From positions 1,116,001 through 1,180,000 of the forward strand of contig NZ_JABBGB010000001.1 in assembly GCF_012927185.1 (NCBI RefSeq): a stretch of 64,000 nt of DNA, written 5' to 3'. The translations under genes were made by a program, and so were the position numbers. Source of the DNA: Pseudoflavitalea sp. G-6-1-2. GTDB lineage: Bacteria > Bacteroidota > Bacteroidia > Chitinophagales > Chitinophagaceae. Below, in pieces: positions 33,541 through 43,074 of the stretch; positions within the stretch are counted from its first letter, which is position 1, and every line of letters starts with the position of its first letter. The notes under the pieces are model-generated. The model was not told the DNA's origin, did not search any database, and worked only from the letters and a program-made list of their open reading frames with translations.

Positions 33541-35964
33541 TTAGTTTGGAGAACCGGTCAGTTCTTTGATCAGTCTGTTGAGGCTTGGCTGATTACCCAA
33601 TCGCTGATCCATACGTTGCAAGGTGTTATTGGAAATGAACCAGTTCATGGAGTATGGTGTTTCTTTCACTTTGTTGCCTTTCTTTCTGGCTTCGTTCTTC
33701 TCTTCGGTTTCTTTGTACAGGTGGATGGGATAATATCGGGTGCCCGCAAATACGCCATCATCACTTACATCTTTCAGAAAATTCTCCAGTCGTTTATCAT
33801 TAACGGTGGTCTGCATGTCGTAAGCGCCCATGATGGTGAGCATCGGACTTTGCAGGTCGTTCTTCAATGGGGCGATGGTGTTGAGTGCCGCCACTCCAAC
33901 AGGGCTATTGGTGATATGAAGAATGGTGAGATCGAGTTTGCCTACGCGCTTTTTCAGCACACTGTCTTTGCTGGATGCAGCAGACAGCAATATGGCGCGG
34001 ATCATTTCCTGCACAACACCTGCTCCGGAATTGTCGAAATAACCACCATCGACAAAGTAATGGATCAGCATGCTGTCGTTTTGATTTACACGGTTGCGCG
34101 ATGGGATCACCTGATCTATTCTTCCTGCCGGACTGATGTAAGGAAATCTCGCACCGAGAATGGAAGCCGTGCTGAGTCGCATGTCCAGCGTATCGTTCAG
34201 CACATCGAGTACATCCACCCGATCGTTGAAGTATTGTCTGCTGAGTTTTATGTTGGTAACTACGCCAGGGTTTCCATCCTGCATACGGGTTGTATTGATA
34301 CAGAGAACCGGCAAAGGATTTACGGTATCGCCGATGCTGAGCATTTCGGACATGGGCCTTGCCATGGCTGGTTTCAATGAGTCGGGAATGGTAGCAGATC
34401 CTTCTTCCAAAGTCTGTTCCAGCGCACCTGCGCGATCGGGCAATGTATTGTTATTGAGATGAAAAATGTACTTGAAGTAATCGGGCCCCAGCATATGCGA
34501 GAGGGTGAACGTCAAAAAATCTTTCTTCAGAAAATCTCTTGCAGAGTTGAGATAGGATACTGGTTGTGCGCTGTTCAGTTTTTTTTCTTCGTGCAGCAGA
34601 GAGAAGAAGGTAGCAACGCCTACTCCTCCGCCGGAGGTTCCGGATAAACAGAAAAGATGTTTCGAAAATTGAGAAGGCAATCCGCGTGTGGTGTCTTCGA
34701 GTTTGCCGAGTACGGAGGCCGTCCAGTAACCGGAGCGCGATGCTCCTCCATTGGCGAGAACGAAATACACGGGGTAGTTTCCTTTGGCACTGTCGATTGC
34801 GGCGCCTTTGCTGCGAATCCAGTTGTTGAAGTAAGTAACAACATCCTGCCGTTTGTGAAAGATGCCGCGGCTGGTATTGCTTTCAAATTTTTTTGTTCTT
34901 ACCCAATGCGTTTCTCTGCTGCCAATGAGAAAGGCGATGATCACAAGCAGGATATGAAAATTCACGTTGGCTTTTACACTCAGTGCGGCGATCATGTTTC
35001 CGAAACCGCCGAGTACTGCGAAGGCCAGTAGCACAAAGGGAAACGGACCAATCTGTCTCGCTGCAGGCAAACTGTAAATGGCAGTGAGATAGATTATCAA
35101 TCCAAGGAGACAGATGATGTTGAACCAATTGAAGTATCCCATTTCCTTTCGGGGGATGTGCAGCCAGTCCATCACCTTGTAGGTCATTCTGGCCGGCCAG
35201 GAATCTTTGGGAGGATTGTTGTTTGGTTTTACCGGATCGATCTTGCGGAGATTGATGTAGAAAAGATACACTGCATGCAACATCAGCAATGCCCAGAAAA
35301 GGAGCAGTATGCCACCTTCGGGCATCAGCGTTACTACCACACCTGCTGCAAGGAAGATGAATAATATCGCGTAGAATATTTTGCGTGCGAGTGACCGTTC
35401 TTTTTCGCAGAAGCCCTTCACCATTTTGTCGATACCCCATGAGATGGCAAGTCCCGGAAGAAAATAGTAAAGTGCATCTCCTGATGAGATGGGTTTAATA
35501 CCGAGTGCGGGCGATTGAAGTACGGCTACTTCAATGGCTAACAGTCCTGCATAACCGATCAGTTTGGGCCAGAGTTCCAGCCAGGTTGCCGGGAGTTCGA
35601 AATAAGTGATGTTGTCGGTTTTGCGGGAGGTTTCCACTCCGGGATGTTTGTCGAGCAGTTTCTGGAGATACTCAATCTGTTTGCGCGTTTTGAGATTGGC
35701 GATGATGCGGCTGCTGAACCAGCTTACGTAGATCCAGAAGCCGATAGCGATGAGGAAGTATGCTTTTGCGCGATGGTTCTCCGTGAATGCTACAATGAGA
35801 TCCTGCCCCTGGCTGAGCATCCAGAAACACCAGATGGCCAGCAGTATAAACAATATGGAAGGAAAGAAAAGCCACAGAGATTTCAGTAACTGCGATAAGA
35901 ATACCAGCAATCTCAGTCCGAGGTATTGCAGTCCACCGATAATGCGTCGGATTTTATCAGTCAT
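33541..35964 (-). CDS. Patatin-like phospholipase with multi-pass membrane N-terminus
   Basis: 807 aa. Residues 1-350 contain about eight hydrophobic segments, an unusual front end for a patatin. The catalytic domain follows: NGGASRSGYW (405-414) forms the oxyanion-loop region, the nucleophile elbow GTSGG gives Ser444, and the dyad Asp lies in YFVDGGYFDNSG near residue 645. Patatin domains hydrolyse acyl esters of phospholipids or related lipids. The topology suggests the catalytic domain hangs from the inner membrane, probably on the cytoplasmic side. The soluble region ends with FISNNTLQRMDQRL. Transcribed alone, between its own terminator and that of obgE. Confidence 0.85.
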   Translation of the reverse strand: MTDKIRRIIGGLQYLGLRLLVFLSQLLKSLWLFFPSILFILLAIWCFWMLSQGQDLIVAFTENHRAKAYFLIAIGFWIYVSWFSSRIIANLKTRKQIEYLQKLLDKHPGVETSRKTDNITYFELPATWLELWPKLIGYAGLLAIEVAVLQSPALGIKPISSGDALYYFLPGLAISWGIDKMVKGFCEKERSLARKIFYAILFIFLAAGVVVTLMPEGGILLLFWALLMLHAVYLFYINLRKIDPVKPNNNPPKDSWPARMTYKVMDWLHIPRKEMGYFNWFNIICLLGLIIYLTAIYSLPAARQIGPFPFVLLAFAVLGGFGNMIAALSVKANVNFHILLVIIAFLIGSRETHWVRTKKFESNTSRGIFHKRQDVVTYFNNWIRSKGAAIDSAKGNYPVYFVLANGGASRSGYWTASVLGKLEDTTRGLPSQFSKHLFCLSGTSGGGVGVATFFSLLHEEKKLNSAQPVSYLNSARDFLKKDFLTFTLSHMLGPDYFKYIFHLNNNTLPDRAGALEQTLEEGSATIPDSLKPAMARPMSEMLSIGDTVNPLPVLCINTTRMQDGNPGVVTNIKLSRQYFNDRVDVLDVLNDTLDMRLSTASILGARFPYISPAGRIDQVIPSRNRVNQNDSMLIHYFVDGGYFDNSGAGVVQEMIRAILLSAASSKDSVLKKRVGKLDLTILHITNSPVGVAALNTIAPLKNDLQSPMLTIMGAYDMQTTVNDKRLENFLKDVSDDGVFAGTRYYPIHLYKETEEKNEARKKGNKVKETPYSMNWFISNNTLQRMDQRLGNQPSLNRLIKELTGSPN

Positions 35965-35988
35965 GGAACGGGTTTAATGGTAAAAACG

Positions 35989-36015
35989 TCGCCCGTACTT
36001 TTTTGGTACGGGCGA
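35989..36015 (-). terminator. Terminator of obgE
   Basis: TCGCCCGTAC (35989-35998) and GTACGGGCGA (36006-36015) form a perfect 10-bp stem with a 7-base loop; the minus strand continues into a T run after a few bases. Confidence 0.75.
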
Positions 36016-36050
36016 TTATTCTACAAGATATAAAATCCGTTTGATTGATG

Positions 36051-37055
36051 CTAGTTATGATTCTCCTCGTTGAGCGCCCTCCAGAGCATGTCTTTCAGCT
36101 CGCTCAGTCCCATATTGGTTGCTGAAGAAATGAATACGTGAGGAATATTCTGTGGAAGCTCTTTGGAGATGGCTGCTTTCAGTTCATCGTCAAGGAGATC
36201 GCTTTTGCTCACTGCAATTACAAATTGCTTGTGCAGCAATTCGGGATTGTACTGTTCAAGTTCGTTCACCAGAATCTGAAATTCTTTCATGTGATCGTTG
36301 CTGTCTGCGGGCAATACGAAAAGCAATACGGGATTGCGTTCGATATGGCGCAGGAAGCGATGCCCCAATCCGCGTCCTTCGGCAGCGCCTTCGATGATGC
36401 CGGGGAGATCCGCTACGCAGAAACTCTGGCTATCACGATAAGCTACCATACCGAGTTGAGGTACGATGGTAGTGAAAGCATAATCAGCGATTTTGGGTTT
36501 GGCTGCAGTGATCACACTGAGCAGGGTTGATTTACCTGCATTGGGAAATCCTACCAGACCAACATCGGCGAGTACTTTCAATTCAAGCACTTTCCATGCT
36601 TCTTCACCGGGTTCACCGGGTTGTGAATGTTCAGGAGCCTGATTGGTGGCCGTTGCGAATTTAGCGTTACCTAGTCCGCCACGTCCGCCGCGGATCCAGA
36701 CGATCTCCTGACCATCTTCGAGGATCTCAGCTTCGAGCTCTTCGGTTTCTTCGTCACGGGCTACCGTTCCGAGGGGAACTTCAATAATGATGTCTTTTCC
36801 GCTGCGGCCTGTACAGTTGTTGCCGCTTCCGCTTTCCCCGTTTTCGGCGAGTACGTTTTTATAATAGCGAAGGTGGAGTAATGTCCAGAGGTTCTTATTT
36901 CCACGAAGGATGATATGGCCACCACGGCCGCCATCACCACCATCAGGACCGGCCATAGGATTGAACTTGGTACGCATGAAGTGTTTGCTTCCTGCGCCTC
37001 CGTGTCCCGAACGGCAGAATATCCTGATCTGATCTACAAAGTTTGACTTTTCCAT
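36051..37055 (-). CDS. obgE: GTPase ObgE/CgtA
   Basis: 334 aa. The glycine-rich Obg domain (about 1-158) is obvious: [35 protein letters not shown] and [13 protein letters not shown]. The G domain has G1 [12 protein letters not shown]3 [18 protein letters not shown] and G4 VSKSDLLD. No C-terminal OCT domain is present, as usual in Bacteroidota. Obg binds the 50S ribosomal subunit and links ribosome assembly to nutrient state. The gene is 119 bases downstream of paaY on the same strand with no terminator seen between. A TATCTTCG sequence at about 37072-37065 may be its own promoter. Confidence 0.95.
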   Translation of the reverse strand: MEKSNFVDQIRIFCRSGHGGAGSKHFMRTKFNPMAGPDGGDGGRGGHIILRGNKNLWTLLHLRYYKNVLAENGESGSGNNCTGRSGKDIIIEVPLGTVARDEETEELEAEILEDGQEIVWIRGGRGGLGNAKFATATNQAPEHSQPGEPGEEAWKVLELKVLADVGLVGFPNAGKSTLLSVITAAKPKIADYAFTTIVPQLGMVAYRDSQSFCVADLPGIIEGAAEGRGLGHRFLRHIERNPVLLFVLPADSNDHMKEFQILVNELEQYNPELLHKQFVIAVSKSDLLDDELKAAISKELPQNIPHVFISSATNMGLSELKDMLWRALNEENHN

Positions 37056-37174
37056 TTGAGGCGCGAAGATACGATTATTCGGGGCTAAAGCCGCCTCACT
37101 CTGGCAGTTACGCCTTGTTAAACCCTGTTATGCGGGGCGCATATGGTTACCGGTATGTCGTTTGAAGGCAGGTT

Positions 37175-37771
37175 CTACCCTTTTTTGATCTCATTCCAGG
37201 TTTTGTACAGACTGTCCTGTGAAGGCCTGTCGGCGGGGATTTCGCGAAGCGGCTCAACTGCCTGCCAGCTCTCGTACATTTCGGCGGGTAATGCCTGATA
37301 GAGTTTGGTGCCGGTTGTTTTCCAGTTGATCATATCATCACTCACATCTTTGATCTTTTTGGCGGGGTTGCCCACAATGAGGCTTCGTGCGGGAAATTTC
37401 TCATTGGCTTTGATCATGCTGAGTGCACCTACGATGCATTCATCTCCCAGTTCTACATCATCCATTATCACACTGTTCATGCCGATGAGGCAATTGCGTC
37501 CGATGATGCCTCCGTGAATGATAGCACCATGACCAATATGCGCGCTCTCTTTCAACAACACCGTTACTCCCGGAAACATATGGATGGTGCAGTTTTCCTG
37601 CACATTGCAGCCGTCTTCGATAACGATACCGCCCCAGTCGCCGCGGATGGCCGCTCCAGGCCCCACGTAAACATTCTTTCCGATGATCACATTGCCCGTT
37701 ACTGCAGCCTGGGGATGAATGAAACTCGATTCGTGCACAACAGGAATAAAGCCTTTGAAAGAATAGATCAT
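37175..37771 (-). CDS. paaY: Phenylacetate degradation protein PaaY, hexapeptide-repeat thioesterase
   Basis: 198 aa left-handed beta-helix protein with many hexapeptide repeats (VIIGKNVYVGPGAAIRGDW, SAHIGHGAIIHGGIIGRNC) and gamma-carbonic-anhydrase-like metal histidines. The start MIYSFKGFIPVVHESSFIHPQA and position as last gene of the paa cluster identify PaaY, which in E. coli hydrolyses dead-end CoA esters formed from the ring-opened intermediate. It follows paaI by 12 bases. The family is close to YrdA/CaiE, so the context carries much of the assignment. Confidence 0.88.
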   Translation of the reverse strand: MIYSFKGFIPVVHESSFIHPQAAVTGNVIIGKNVYVGPGAAIRGDWGGIVIEDGCNVQENCTIHMFPGVTVLLKESAHIGHGAIIHGGIIGRNCLIGMNSVIMDDVELGDECIVGALSMIKANEKFPARSLIVGNPAKKIKDVSDDMINWKTTGTKLYQALPAEMYESWQAVEPLREIPADRPSQDSLYKTWNEIKKG

Positions 37772-37783
37772 AGAAGAATGAAT

Positions 37784-38221
37784 TTATTGCTGATCGTCTG
37801 ATTGAACCAATCGCTTGCCGGTTCTGAAGCAGGTGCCTTTGAACAGCCCCACCTGTTCACCTTTCTGATTGGTAATGGTGATGAGGTAAAGCCCCGTGCT
37901 GCGGCCGTTGTGGATCTCTTTGGCTTCAGCCGTGATCACATCGCCGGGATTGGATGCTTTGGTGAATGTGATGTTCGTATCGAGCGCAACCGATAAATTG
38001 TTCCTGTTGTTGCAGGCGAATGCTAGTGCACTGTCTGCAAGAGAGAACACCACACCGCCGTGAATGATGCCGAAGCCGTTCACCATTTCGGGGCGAAGCG
38101 TCATCTGTATTTTGCAGCTGCCTTCGTGCACTTCGAGAATGTTGATCCCCAGCCATTGGCTGTAGAGATCGGTTTCCATCATCTTGTCAACTACCTGCCT
38201 TGCGAGCGTATCGTTGTTCAT
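37784..38221 (-). CDS. paaI: Phenylacetate pathway thioesterase PaaI
   Basis: 145 aa from ATG 38221 (MNNDTLARQVVDKMM). The hot-dog fold signature is GFGIIHGGVVFSLADSALAFACN, with the catalytic Asp in the helix, and residues such as ITFTKASNPGDVITAEA are PaaI-like. The enzyme hydrolyses stalled hydroxyphenylacetyl-CoA esters, freeing CoA. It lies between paaG (16 bases upstream) and paaY (12 bases downstream). An upstream in-frame start exists but overlaps paaG. Confidence 0.92.
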   Translation of the reverse strand: MNNDTLARQVVDKMMETDLYSQWLGINILEVHEGSCKIQMTLRPEMVNGFGIIHGGVVFSLADSALAFACNNRNNLSVALDTNITFTKASNPGDVITAEAKEIHNGRSTGLYLITITNQKGEQVGLFKGTCFRTGKRLVQSDDQQ

Positions 38222-38237
38222 ATGGGTGACAGTTGAG

Positions 38238-39014
38238 TTATTTCCCTTTGAAAACTGCAGGGCGTTTTTCCACAAATGCGCTTACACCTTCCCGGTAGTC
38301 TTCGGTATCGCCTGCTTTTTGCTGCAACTTATCTTCGAGTTCCAGTTGCTGACGATAGTTATTGGAGAAAGATTGATTGAGCGCCTGTTTGGTCAATGCC
38401 AGCCCTTCGGTTGGCATTTGAGCCAGTGTGGTGGCCAGTTGAAGTGTGGCGGATCCGAAGCCTTCGTCAGGGATCACTTTGTAGATCATGCCCATGCGTT
38501 CTGCTTCGGTGGCATTCACTTTATCGCCGAGCATGGCGAGTGCAGATGCTTTCTGCCAGCCGATGAGGCGGGGAAGGAAGAATGTGCCACCACTGTCGGG
38601 GATCAGTCCGATTTTAGAGAAGGCCTGAATAAAAGAAGCAGATTGTGCTGCCACCACAATATCACAGCAAAGCGCAATGTTGGCGCCTGCTCCTGCTGCA
38701 ACGCCGTTCACGGCTGCGATCACAGGTTTGGGAAGCTGGCGGATGCGATCCACGATCGGATTGAAATGCTCGCTGAGGATCTGCTTCATGGAGAGTGCAG
38801 ATGAGCCAACGATCTCGGAAAGATCCTGCCCCGCACTGAAGCCTTTCCCTGCACCAGTGATGTACACGGCTCTGATGGAAACATCATCGGCACATTTGTC
38901 GAGTGCTTCCTGCAATGCCAGCGACATTTCGCGGTTGAAAGAATTGAGCTTGTCCGGTCTGTTGAGCGTGATAACGCCTACGCCTTCATGAATGCTGAAT
39001 AATATGGTCGACAT
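38238..39014 (-). CDS. paaG: Ring 1,2-epoxyphenylacetyl-CoA isomerase PaaG
   Basis: 258 aa crotonase. GKGFSAGQDLSEI (57-69) and AAVNGVAAGAGANIALCCD (100-118) form the oxyanion hole, and Asp140 in LIPDSGGTFFLPRLIG matches the single catalytic Asp of PaaG-type isomerases. The enzyme converts the ring epoxide made by PaaABCE to oxepin-CoA, the substrate of PaaZ. It lies 63 bases downstream of paaD in the cluster. In contrast to the crotonase beside paaZ, its active site looks canonical for the isomerase. Confidence 0.92.
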   Translation of the reverse strand: MSTILFSIHEGVGVITLNRPDKLNSFNREMSLALQEALDKCADDVSIRAVYITGAGKGFSAGQDLSEIVGSSALSMKQILSEHFNPIVDRIRQLPKPVIAAVNGVAAGAGANIALCCDIVVAAQSASFIQAFSKIGLIPDSGGTFFLPRLIGWQKASALAMLGDKVNATEAERMGMIYKVIPDEGFGSATLQLATTLAQMPTEGLALTKQALNQSFSNNYRQQLELEDKLQQKAGDTEDYREGVSAFVEKRPAVFKGK

Positions 39015-39077
39015 GCAATGATTTTATGGTATGATGCTAAAGGTAGCTGTTATTCGGATGATGCCGGAAGCCACTGA

Positions 39078-39581
39078 TCAATGACACTTGAAATAATCGA
39101 AGGGCTCATGGCAGTCGTTGCACTGGAACAGCGATTTGCAGGCAGTAGACCCGAACTCGCTGAGCCGGCGGGTGTTCCAGGAATTGCAGTGCGGGCATTG
39201 CACAGCTTCGTCGTCGGCAAAGAGTTTGGTGTTGCAGACCTGTTGCGTTGGATTGGGAGGAGCGATGCCATAGGCGCGGAGTTTTTCCTTGCCGGCTTCG
39301 GTCATCCAATCGGTGGTCCACGCAGGACTGAGCACCTGAGTGATGCTCACTTCTTTGAAACCATTCGACAGCAGCTGCATGCGGATGCTCATGCTGATCA
39401 CATCCATGGCCGGGCATCCGGAGTAAGTGGGTGTGATCACGATATGCGCATGATTGTTCTCCACTTTCACATCGCGCACGATACCCAGATCGAGTATCGA
39501 CAGTACAGGCACTTCAGGATCGGTTACTGCTTCCAGTAAGTCCCATACATGCGCGGTTGATATATCGGTAACACTTGCCAT
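39078..39581 (-). CDS. paaD: Phenylacetyl-CoA epoxidase maturation factor PaaD
   Basis: 167 aa. The N-terminal MIP18/DUF59 domain has LLEAVTDPEVPVLSILDLGIVRDV and TYSGCPAMDVI with its conserved Cys; the C-terminus has a zinc-ribbon of two CxxC pairs, CPHC and CNDC (about 130-163). The family assists assembly of the metal centres of the epoxidase complex. It follows paaC by 14 bases. It is called PaaJ in some nomenclatures. Confidence 0.92.
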   Translation of the reverse strand: MASVTDISTAHVWDLLEAVTDPEVPVLSILDLGIVRDVKVENNHAHIVITPTYSGCPAMDVISMSIRMQLLSNGFKEVSITQVLSPAWTTDWMTEAGKEKLRAYGIAPPNPTQQVCNTKLFADDEAVQCPHCNSWNTRRLSEFGSTACKSLFQCNDCHEPFDYFKCH

Positions 39582-39595
39582 GATTAGTATTTCAT

Positions 39596-40369
39596 CTACC
39601 AGCTTGCATCGGGATAAGCGCGCTGGAGAAATTGCATTTCGGCCAGAATAAAGCCGAGATATTCGGAATGTTTTCCTGTTTTGCCGCCGGTCTGCATCCA
39701 GCCGGATGGCGGAACAGCAAGCGTGGCTTCAGTAAAAATTTCTGTTACCTTTTCGAGCCAGGCAGATTTCAGAGATGCAGGATCAATGCCGAAACCCGCT
39801 TCCACAGCGTCTTTCTCGAAAGGCGCTGCTTCAAATACTTCGCCTGTGAAAGACCAGAGGTTTTCTACAGCGCTGGTCATTCGATCATGGCTTTCTTCGG
39901 TTCCATCACCCAAACGGATCACCCATTCGCTGCTCCAGCGAAGATGGTAGGTTACTTCTTTCAACGATTTCTCTGCAATGGCTGCGAGCGTAGCGTCGGA
40001 AGATTGTTTCATTTGCTGGTAAAGCAAAAACTGGTATGCGCTGAAGAAGAACTGACGGAGGATGGTATTGCCCCAATCGCCGTTAGGCAGTTCTGTGATC
40101 AGAATATTTTTGAAATCGTACACATCACGACGGAAAGCCAGCGAATCTTCCGACACAGGAGTGGCAGAAGGATTGGCCTCGTTGATGAGTGTTGCTGCAT
40201 ATTGATAGAAGCTTCTGGATTGTCCCAGAAGATCCAGTGAAATATTGGTCAATGCTATATCCTGCTCCAGGATAGGGCCGTGGCCGCACCATTCTGCATT
40301 GCGTTGCGCAAGAATAAGTGTGTTGTCTGCCAGGTAGAGGCTATAGTTGATAAGTGCTTGAGAGCTCAA
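39596..40369 (-). CDS. paaC: Phenylacetyl-CoA epoxidase structural subunit PaaC
   Basis: 257 aa, helical ferritin-like subunit. NYSLYLADNTLILAQRNAEWCGHGPILEQDIALTNI at the N-terminus, and YHLRWSSEWVIRLGDGTEESHDRM in the middle, match PaaC. It pairs with PaaA in the multicomponent oxygenase but lacks a functional di-iron site in characterised homologues. It lies between paaB (21 bases) and paaD (14 bases). Confidence 0.93.
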   Translation of the reverse strand: MSSQALINYSLYLADNTLILAQRNAEWCGHGPILEQDIALTNISLDLLGQSRSFYQYAATLINEANPSATPVSEDSLAFRRDVYDFKNILITELPNGDWGNTILRQFFFSAYQFLLYQQMKQSSDATLAAIAEKSLKEVTYHLRWSSEWVIRLGDGTEESHDRMTSAVENLWSFTGEVFEAAPFEKDAVEAGFGIDPASLKSAWLEKVTEIFTEATLAVPPSGWMQTGGKTGKHSEYLGFILAEMQFLQRAYPDASW

Positions 40370-40390
40370 TTGCGGGCGATTAAAAGTTGA

Positions 40391-40753
40391 TTACATATGT
40401 TTCACTTCATCCGGCAGATCGTAGAAAGTCGGATGGCGGTACACTTTGTCGTTCGCTGGTTCGTAGAATGCTTCTGCATCATCGGGATTGCTGGCGTGGA
40501 TGTATTTGCTTTCCACTACCCAGATGCTGATGCCTTCCATGCGGCGGGTGTAAACATCACGTGCATTTTCGATAGCCATTTTTGCATCGGTTGCATGAAG
40601 GCTGCCCACGTGTTTGTGATCGAGGCCTTGTTTGCTGCGGATAAAAACTTCCCAGAGTGGCCAGTTGGCGGTGCTTTCAGACTTTGCTGCGCTGCCTCCG
40701 CCTTTTTCTTCGGGGATGTCTCCGTAATAATATTTTGTGAGTCTGATATTCAT
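40391..40753 (-). CDS. paaB: Phenylacetyl-CoA epoxidase subunit PaaB
   Basis: 120 aa. WPLWEVFIRSKQGLDHKHVGSLHATDAKMA and ARDVYTRRMEGISIWVV are the standard PaaB blocks. The protein bridges PaaAC heterodimers in the epoxidase. Compared with proteobacterial PaaB it carries an N-terminal extension (about 1-30, YYYGDIPEEKGGGSAAKSES) of low complexity. Located 37 bases after paaA. Confidence 0.93.
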   Translation of the reverse strand: MNIRLTKYYYGDIPEEKGGGSAAKSESTANWPLWEVFIRSKQGLDHKHVGSLHATDAKMAIENARDVYTRRMEGISIWVVESKYIHASNPDDAEAFYEPANDKVYRHPTFYDLPDEVKHM

Positions 40754-40790
40754 TATTGCGAATTGAAACTGTTAGAATTTTGAAGAACTG

Positions 40791-41738
40791 CTACGCAACT
40801 TTCTGTGCTGCTCTTGCTTTTCTTTTTTCTGAATGCGCTTCTGCTGCTGCACGTACCCATGCTCCGTCTGCATGTGCCTTACGACGTGTTTCGAGGCGTT
40901 GTTTGTTGCAGGGGCCGTTTCCTTTCACCACATTCCAGAATTCGTTCCAGTCGATTTCTCCGAAGTCGTAGTTTTTGGTGGCTGGATTGAATTTGAGGTC
41001 TGCATCAGGGAGCGTCATGCCGAGGATCTTCACCTGCTCTGCAATCATGTTCACAAATTGCTGACGAAGTTCATCGTTGCTTTTGCGTTTGATCTTCCAG
41101 ATGGTGCTTTGCTCGGAGTGAGTGGATTCCCCGTCTTTAGGACCGAACATCATCAGCGATGGCCACCACCAGCGGTTGATGGCATCCTGACAAATAGCTT
41201 TCTGTTCGGGTGTTCCCTGAGAAAGTACCATGAGGATGTCGAAGCCCTGGCGTTGGTGAAAACTTTCTTCTTTGCAGATGCGGATATTGGCACGTGAATA
41301 CGGACCGTAACTCGTGCGGCATAACATCACCTGGTTCAGAATAGCGGCTCCGTCAACGAGCCAGCCGATGGCGCCGATATCGCCCCAGGTTAATGTGGGA
41401 TAGTTGAAGATGGAAGAATATTTTGCTTTGCCTGAATGAAGATCATCCAGTGTCTGCTCGCGGCTGGTGCCGAGTGTTTCGGTTGCAGCATAGAGATAGA
41501 GACCGTGACCTGCTTCGTCCTGAACCTTGGCAAGCAGAATGGCTTTGCGTTTCAGGCTCGGAGCACGGGTAATCCAGTTGCCTTCGGGCAGCATGCCGAT
41601 GATTTCGCTATGCGCGTGCTGGCTGATCTGACGTACCAGCGTTTTGCGATAGGCATCGGGCATCCAGTCCTTCGGTTCGATCTTAATCTCCTGGTCTATC
41701 TTCTGCTGGAAGATTTTCTCCAGTTCCTGAACAGACAT
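40791..41738 (-). CDS. paaA: Phenylacetyl-CoA epoxidase catalytic subunit PaaA
   Basis: 315 aa from ATG 41738 ([13 protein letters not shown]). The di-iron helices are visible: [33 protein letters not shown] (ExxH) and [14 protein letters not shown] (ExxH). The C-terminal [11 protein letters not shown] is typical. PaaA epoxidises the aromatic ring of phenylacetyl-CoA using O2. First gene of a leftward paaABCDGIY run; a palindromic operator and a consensus -7 box lie 24-65 bases upstream, so this is the promoter-proximal gene of a regulated unit. Confidence 0.95.
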   Translation of the reverse strand: MSVQELEKIFQQKIDQEIKIEPKDWMPDAYRKTLVRQISQHAHSEIIGMLPEGNWITRAPSLKRKAILLAKVQDEAGHGLYLYAATETLGTSREQTLDDLHSGKAKYSSIFNYPTLTWGDIGAIGWLVDGAAILNQVMLCRTSYGPYSRANIRICKEESFHQRQGFDILMVLSQGTPEQKAICQDAINRWWWPSLMMFGPKDGESTHSEQSTIWKIKRKSNDELRQQFVNMIAEQVKILGMTLPDADLKFNPATKNYDFGEIDWNEFWNVVKGNGPCNKQRLETRRKAHADGAWVRAAAEAHSEKRKARAAQKVA

Positions 41739-41761
41739 AATTGTACAGTTTAAGTGAGGTT

Positions 41762-41803
41762 CAAAGATAACAAATTTCACCTTAAAAACTAACAATTGTT
41801 AGT
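41762..41803 (-). promoter_or_regulatory. paaA promoter with 16-bp palindromic operator
   Basis: ACTAACAATTGTTAGT (41788-41803) is a perfect 16-bp palindrome. On the minus strand the exact -7 element TATCTTTG (41769-41762) follows it after 18-19 bases, so the palindrome covers the -33 region. The same CTAAC-N4-GTTAG core recurs in front of tetR at 43697-43710, again beside a TATCTTTG box. This predicts repression of paaA by the TetR protein with release by a pathway CoA ester. Confidence 0.7.
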
Positions 41804-41970
41804 GGTGTTTTGCAGAAAACTGACATACGGAAAATTCAATATTCGCCGTTCCGGAACCAATTCAGTGCGAACACGCTGAGAGTGAATTTGCTTTGTTGAT
41901 CAGGCTGTGGACTATGATCCGTGGCCTGCTTATATTTTCAGTATGGGCAATCGTTTTGTTGGAGCCGGAT

Positions 41971-43053
41971 TTATCTGGCATCAAAGTCAACCACTACTTT
42001 TTCGGTGCGGGGATGGCTTTGGCAGGTGAGTACAAATCCTTTTTCGATCTCGTCTGGTTCGAGGGCATAGTTGGTATCCATGCTTACGGCGCCTTCGAGA
42101 ATCTTTGCGCGGCAGGTGGCGCATACACCGCCTTTGCAGGCATATGGAAGATCGGCTCCCTGTTTGAGCGCAGCATCCAGTATGGAATCGCCTCCGTAGG
42201 GGAGTTTGAAGTCGAAGGCAATGCCATCGAGCTTCACGGTTACATCACTTGATTTGCCTGCATGTTCGGCCTGCTCTTCTTCAGATTTTTTCTGTGCGGT
42301 TTTTTGTCCGGGCGTAGTGAACAGTTCAAAATGCAGTTTCTTGCTGTCGATGTTTTTCGATTCGAGCCAGTTCTTTACGTCGAAGATCATTTCTTCGGGA
42401 CCACAGATGAAGAAATCGTCTACGAGGTTGATGTCGATCAGCTTTGCAGCCAGCTGCTCGCATTTCTCTGCATTGATGCGTCCATAATTGATACTGGCAT
42501 CGGTTTTTTCTCTGCTAAGAATATGATGCACCACAAAACGATCCATGAACATATTCTTCAACGCTTCCAGTTGCTCTTTGAAGATGATGCTGCCACGGTT
42601 GCGGTTACCATACACGAGAGTGAAATGGCTCTTCGGCTCAATGGCCAGTGTGGTTTTGATGATGCTGAGGATGGGCGTGATGCCACTGCCTGCAGCGAAA
42701 GCCAGGTAATGCTTCTGGTTAACAGGATTGAGTTCTGTGTAGAACTTCCCTGTTGGTGGCAACACTTCAAATACATCTCCCTTTTTGATATTGGCATTGG
42801 CCCAGGAGGAGAATCTTCCATCGTCCATTTTTTTGATGGCGATGCGAAGCTCGTTCTCGCGGGGACTGCTGCAGATGGAATAAGAGCGGCGCAGTTCTTC
42901 GCCGTTGATCATTTGCTTGAGTGTAATGTTCTGCCCTTGAACAAAGCCGTAGGTTTCTTTGAGAGATTCGGGGATCTCAAAAACCACGGAGATGCATTCA
43001 GGGGTTTCTTTTCGCACGTCTGCAACCGTGAGGGAGTGAAAATGTGTAGCCAC
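41971..43053 (-). CDS. paaE: Phenylacetyl-CoA epoxidase reductase PaaE
   Basis: 360 aa. An FAD domain (RRSYSICSSP, about 55-64), an NAD(P)H domain (FAAGSGITPILSIIKTT; FICGPEEMI) and a C-terminal plant-type 2Fe-2S ferredoxin (ACKGGVCATCRAKILEG with the CX4CX2C pattern, and the fourth Cys in LTCQSHP). It feeds electrons from NADPH to the PaaABC oxygenase. It starts 21 bases after the TetR gene stop, so it is the second gene of a tetR-paaE unit rather than part of the paaA transcript; 232 bases separate it from paaA. Confidence 0.93.
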   Translation of the reverse strand: MATHFHSLTVADVRKETPECISVVFEIPESLKETYGFVQGQNITLKQMINGEELRRSYSICSSPRENELRIAIKKMDDGRFSSWANANIKKGDVFEVLPPTGKFYTELNPVNQKHYLAFAAGSGITPILSIIKTTLAIEPKSHFTLVYGNRNRGSIIFKEQLEALKNMFMDRFVVHHILSREKTDASINYGRINAEKCEQLAAKLIDINLVDDFFICGPEEMIFDVKNWLESKNIDSKKLHFELFTTPGQKTAQKKSEEEQAEHAGKSSDVTVKLDGIAFDFKLPYGGDSILDAALKQGADLPYACKGGVCATCRAKILEGAVSMDTNYALEPDEIEKGFVLTCQSHPRTEKVVVDFDAR

Positions 43054-43074
43054 GAATGATATTTCTTTTTTTAG

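Noticed and set aside
41893-43059. Plus-strand open frames opposite paaE
   Set aside because: No domains, and paaE on the minus strand is unambiguous.
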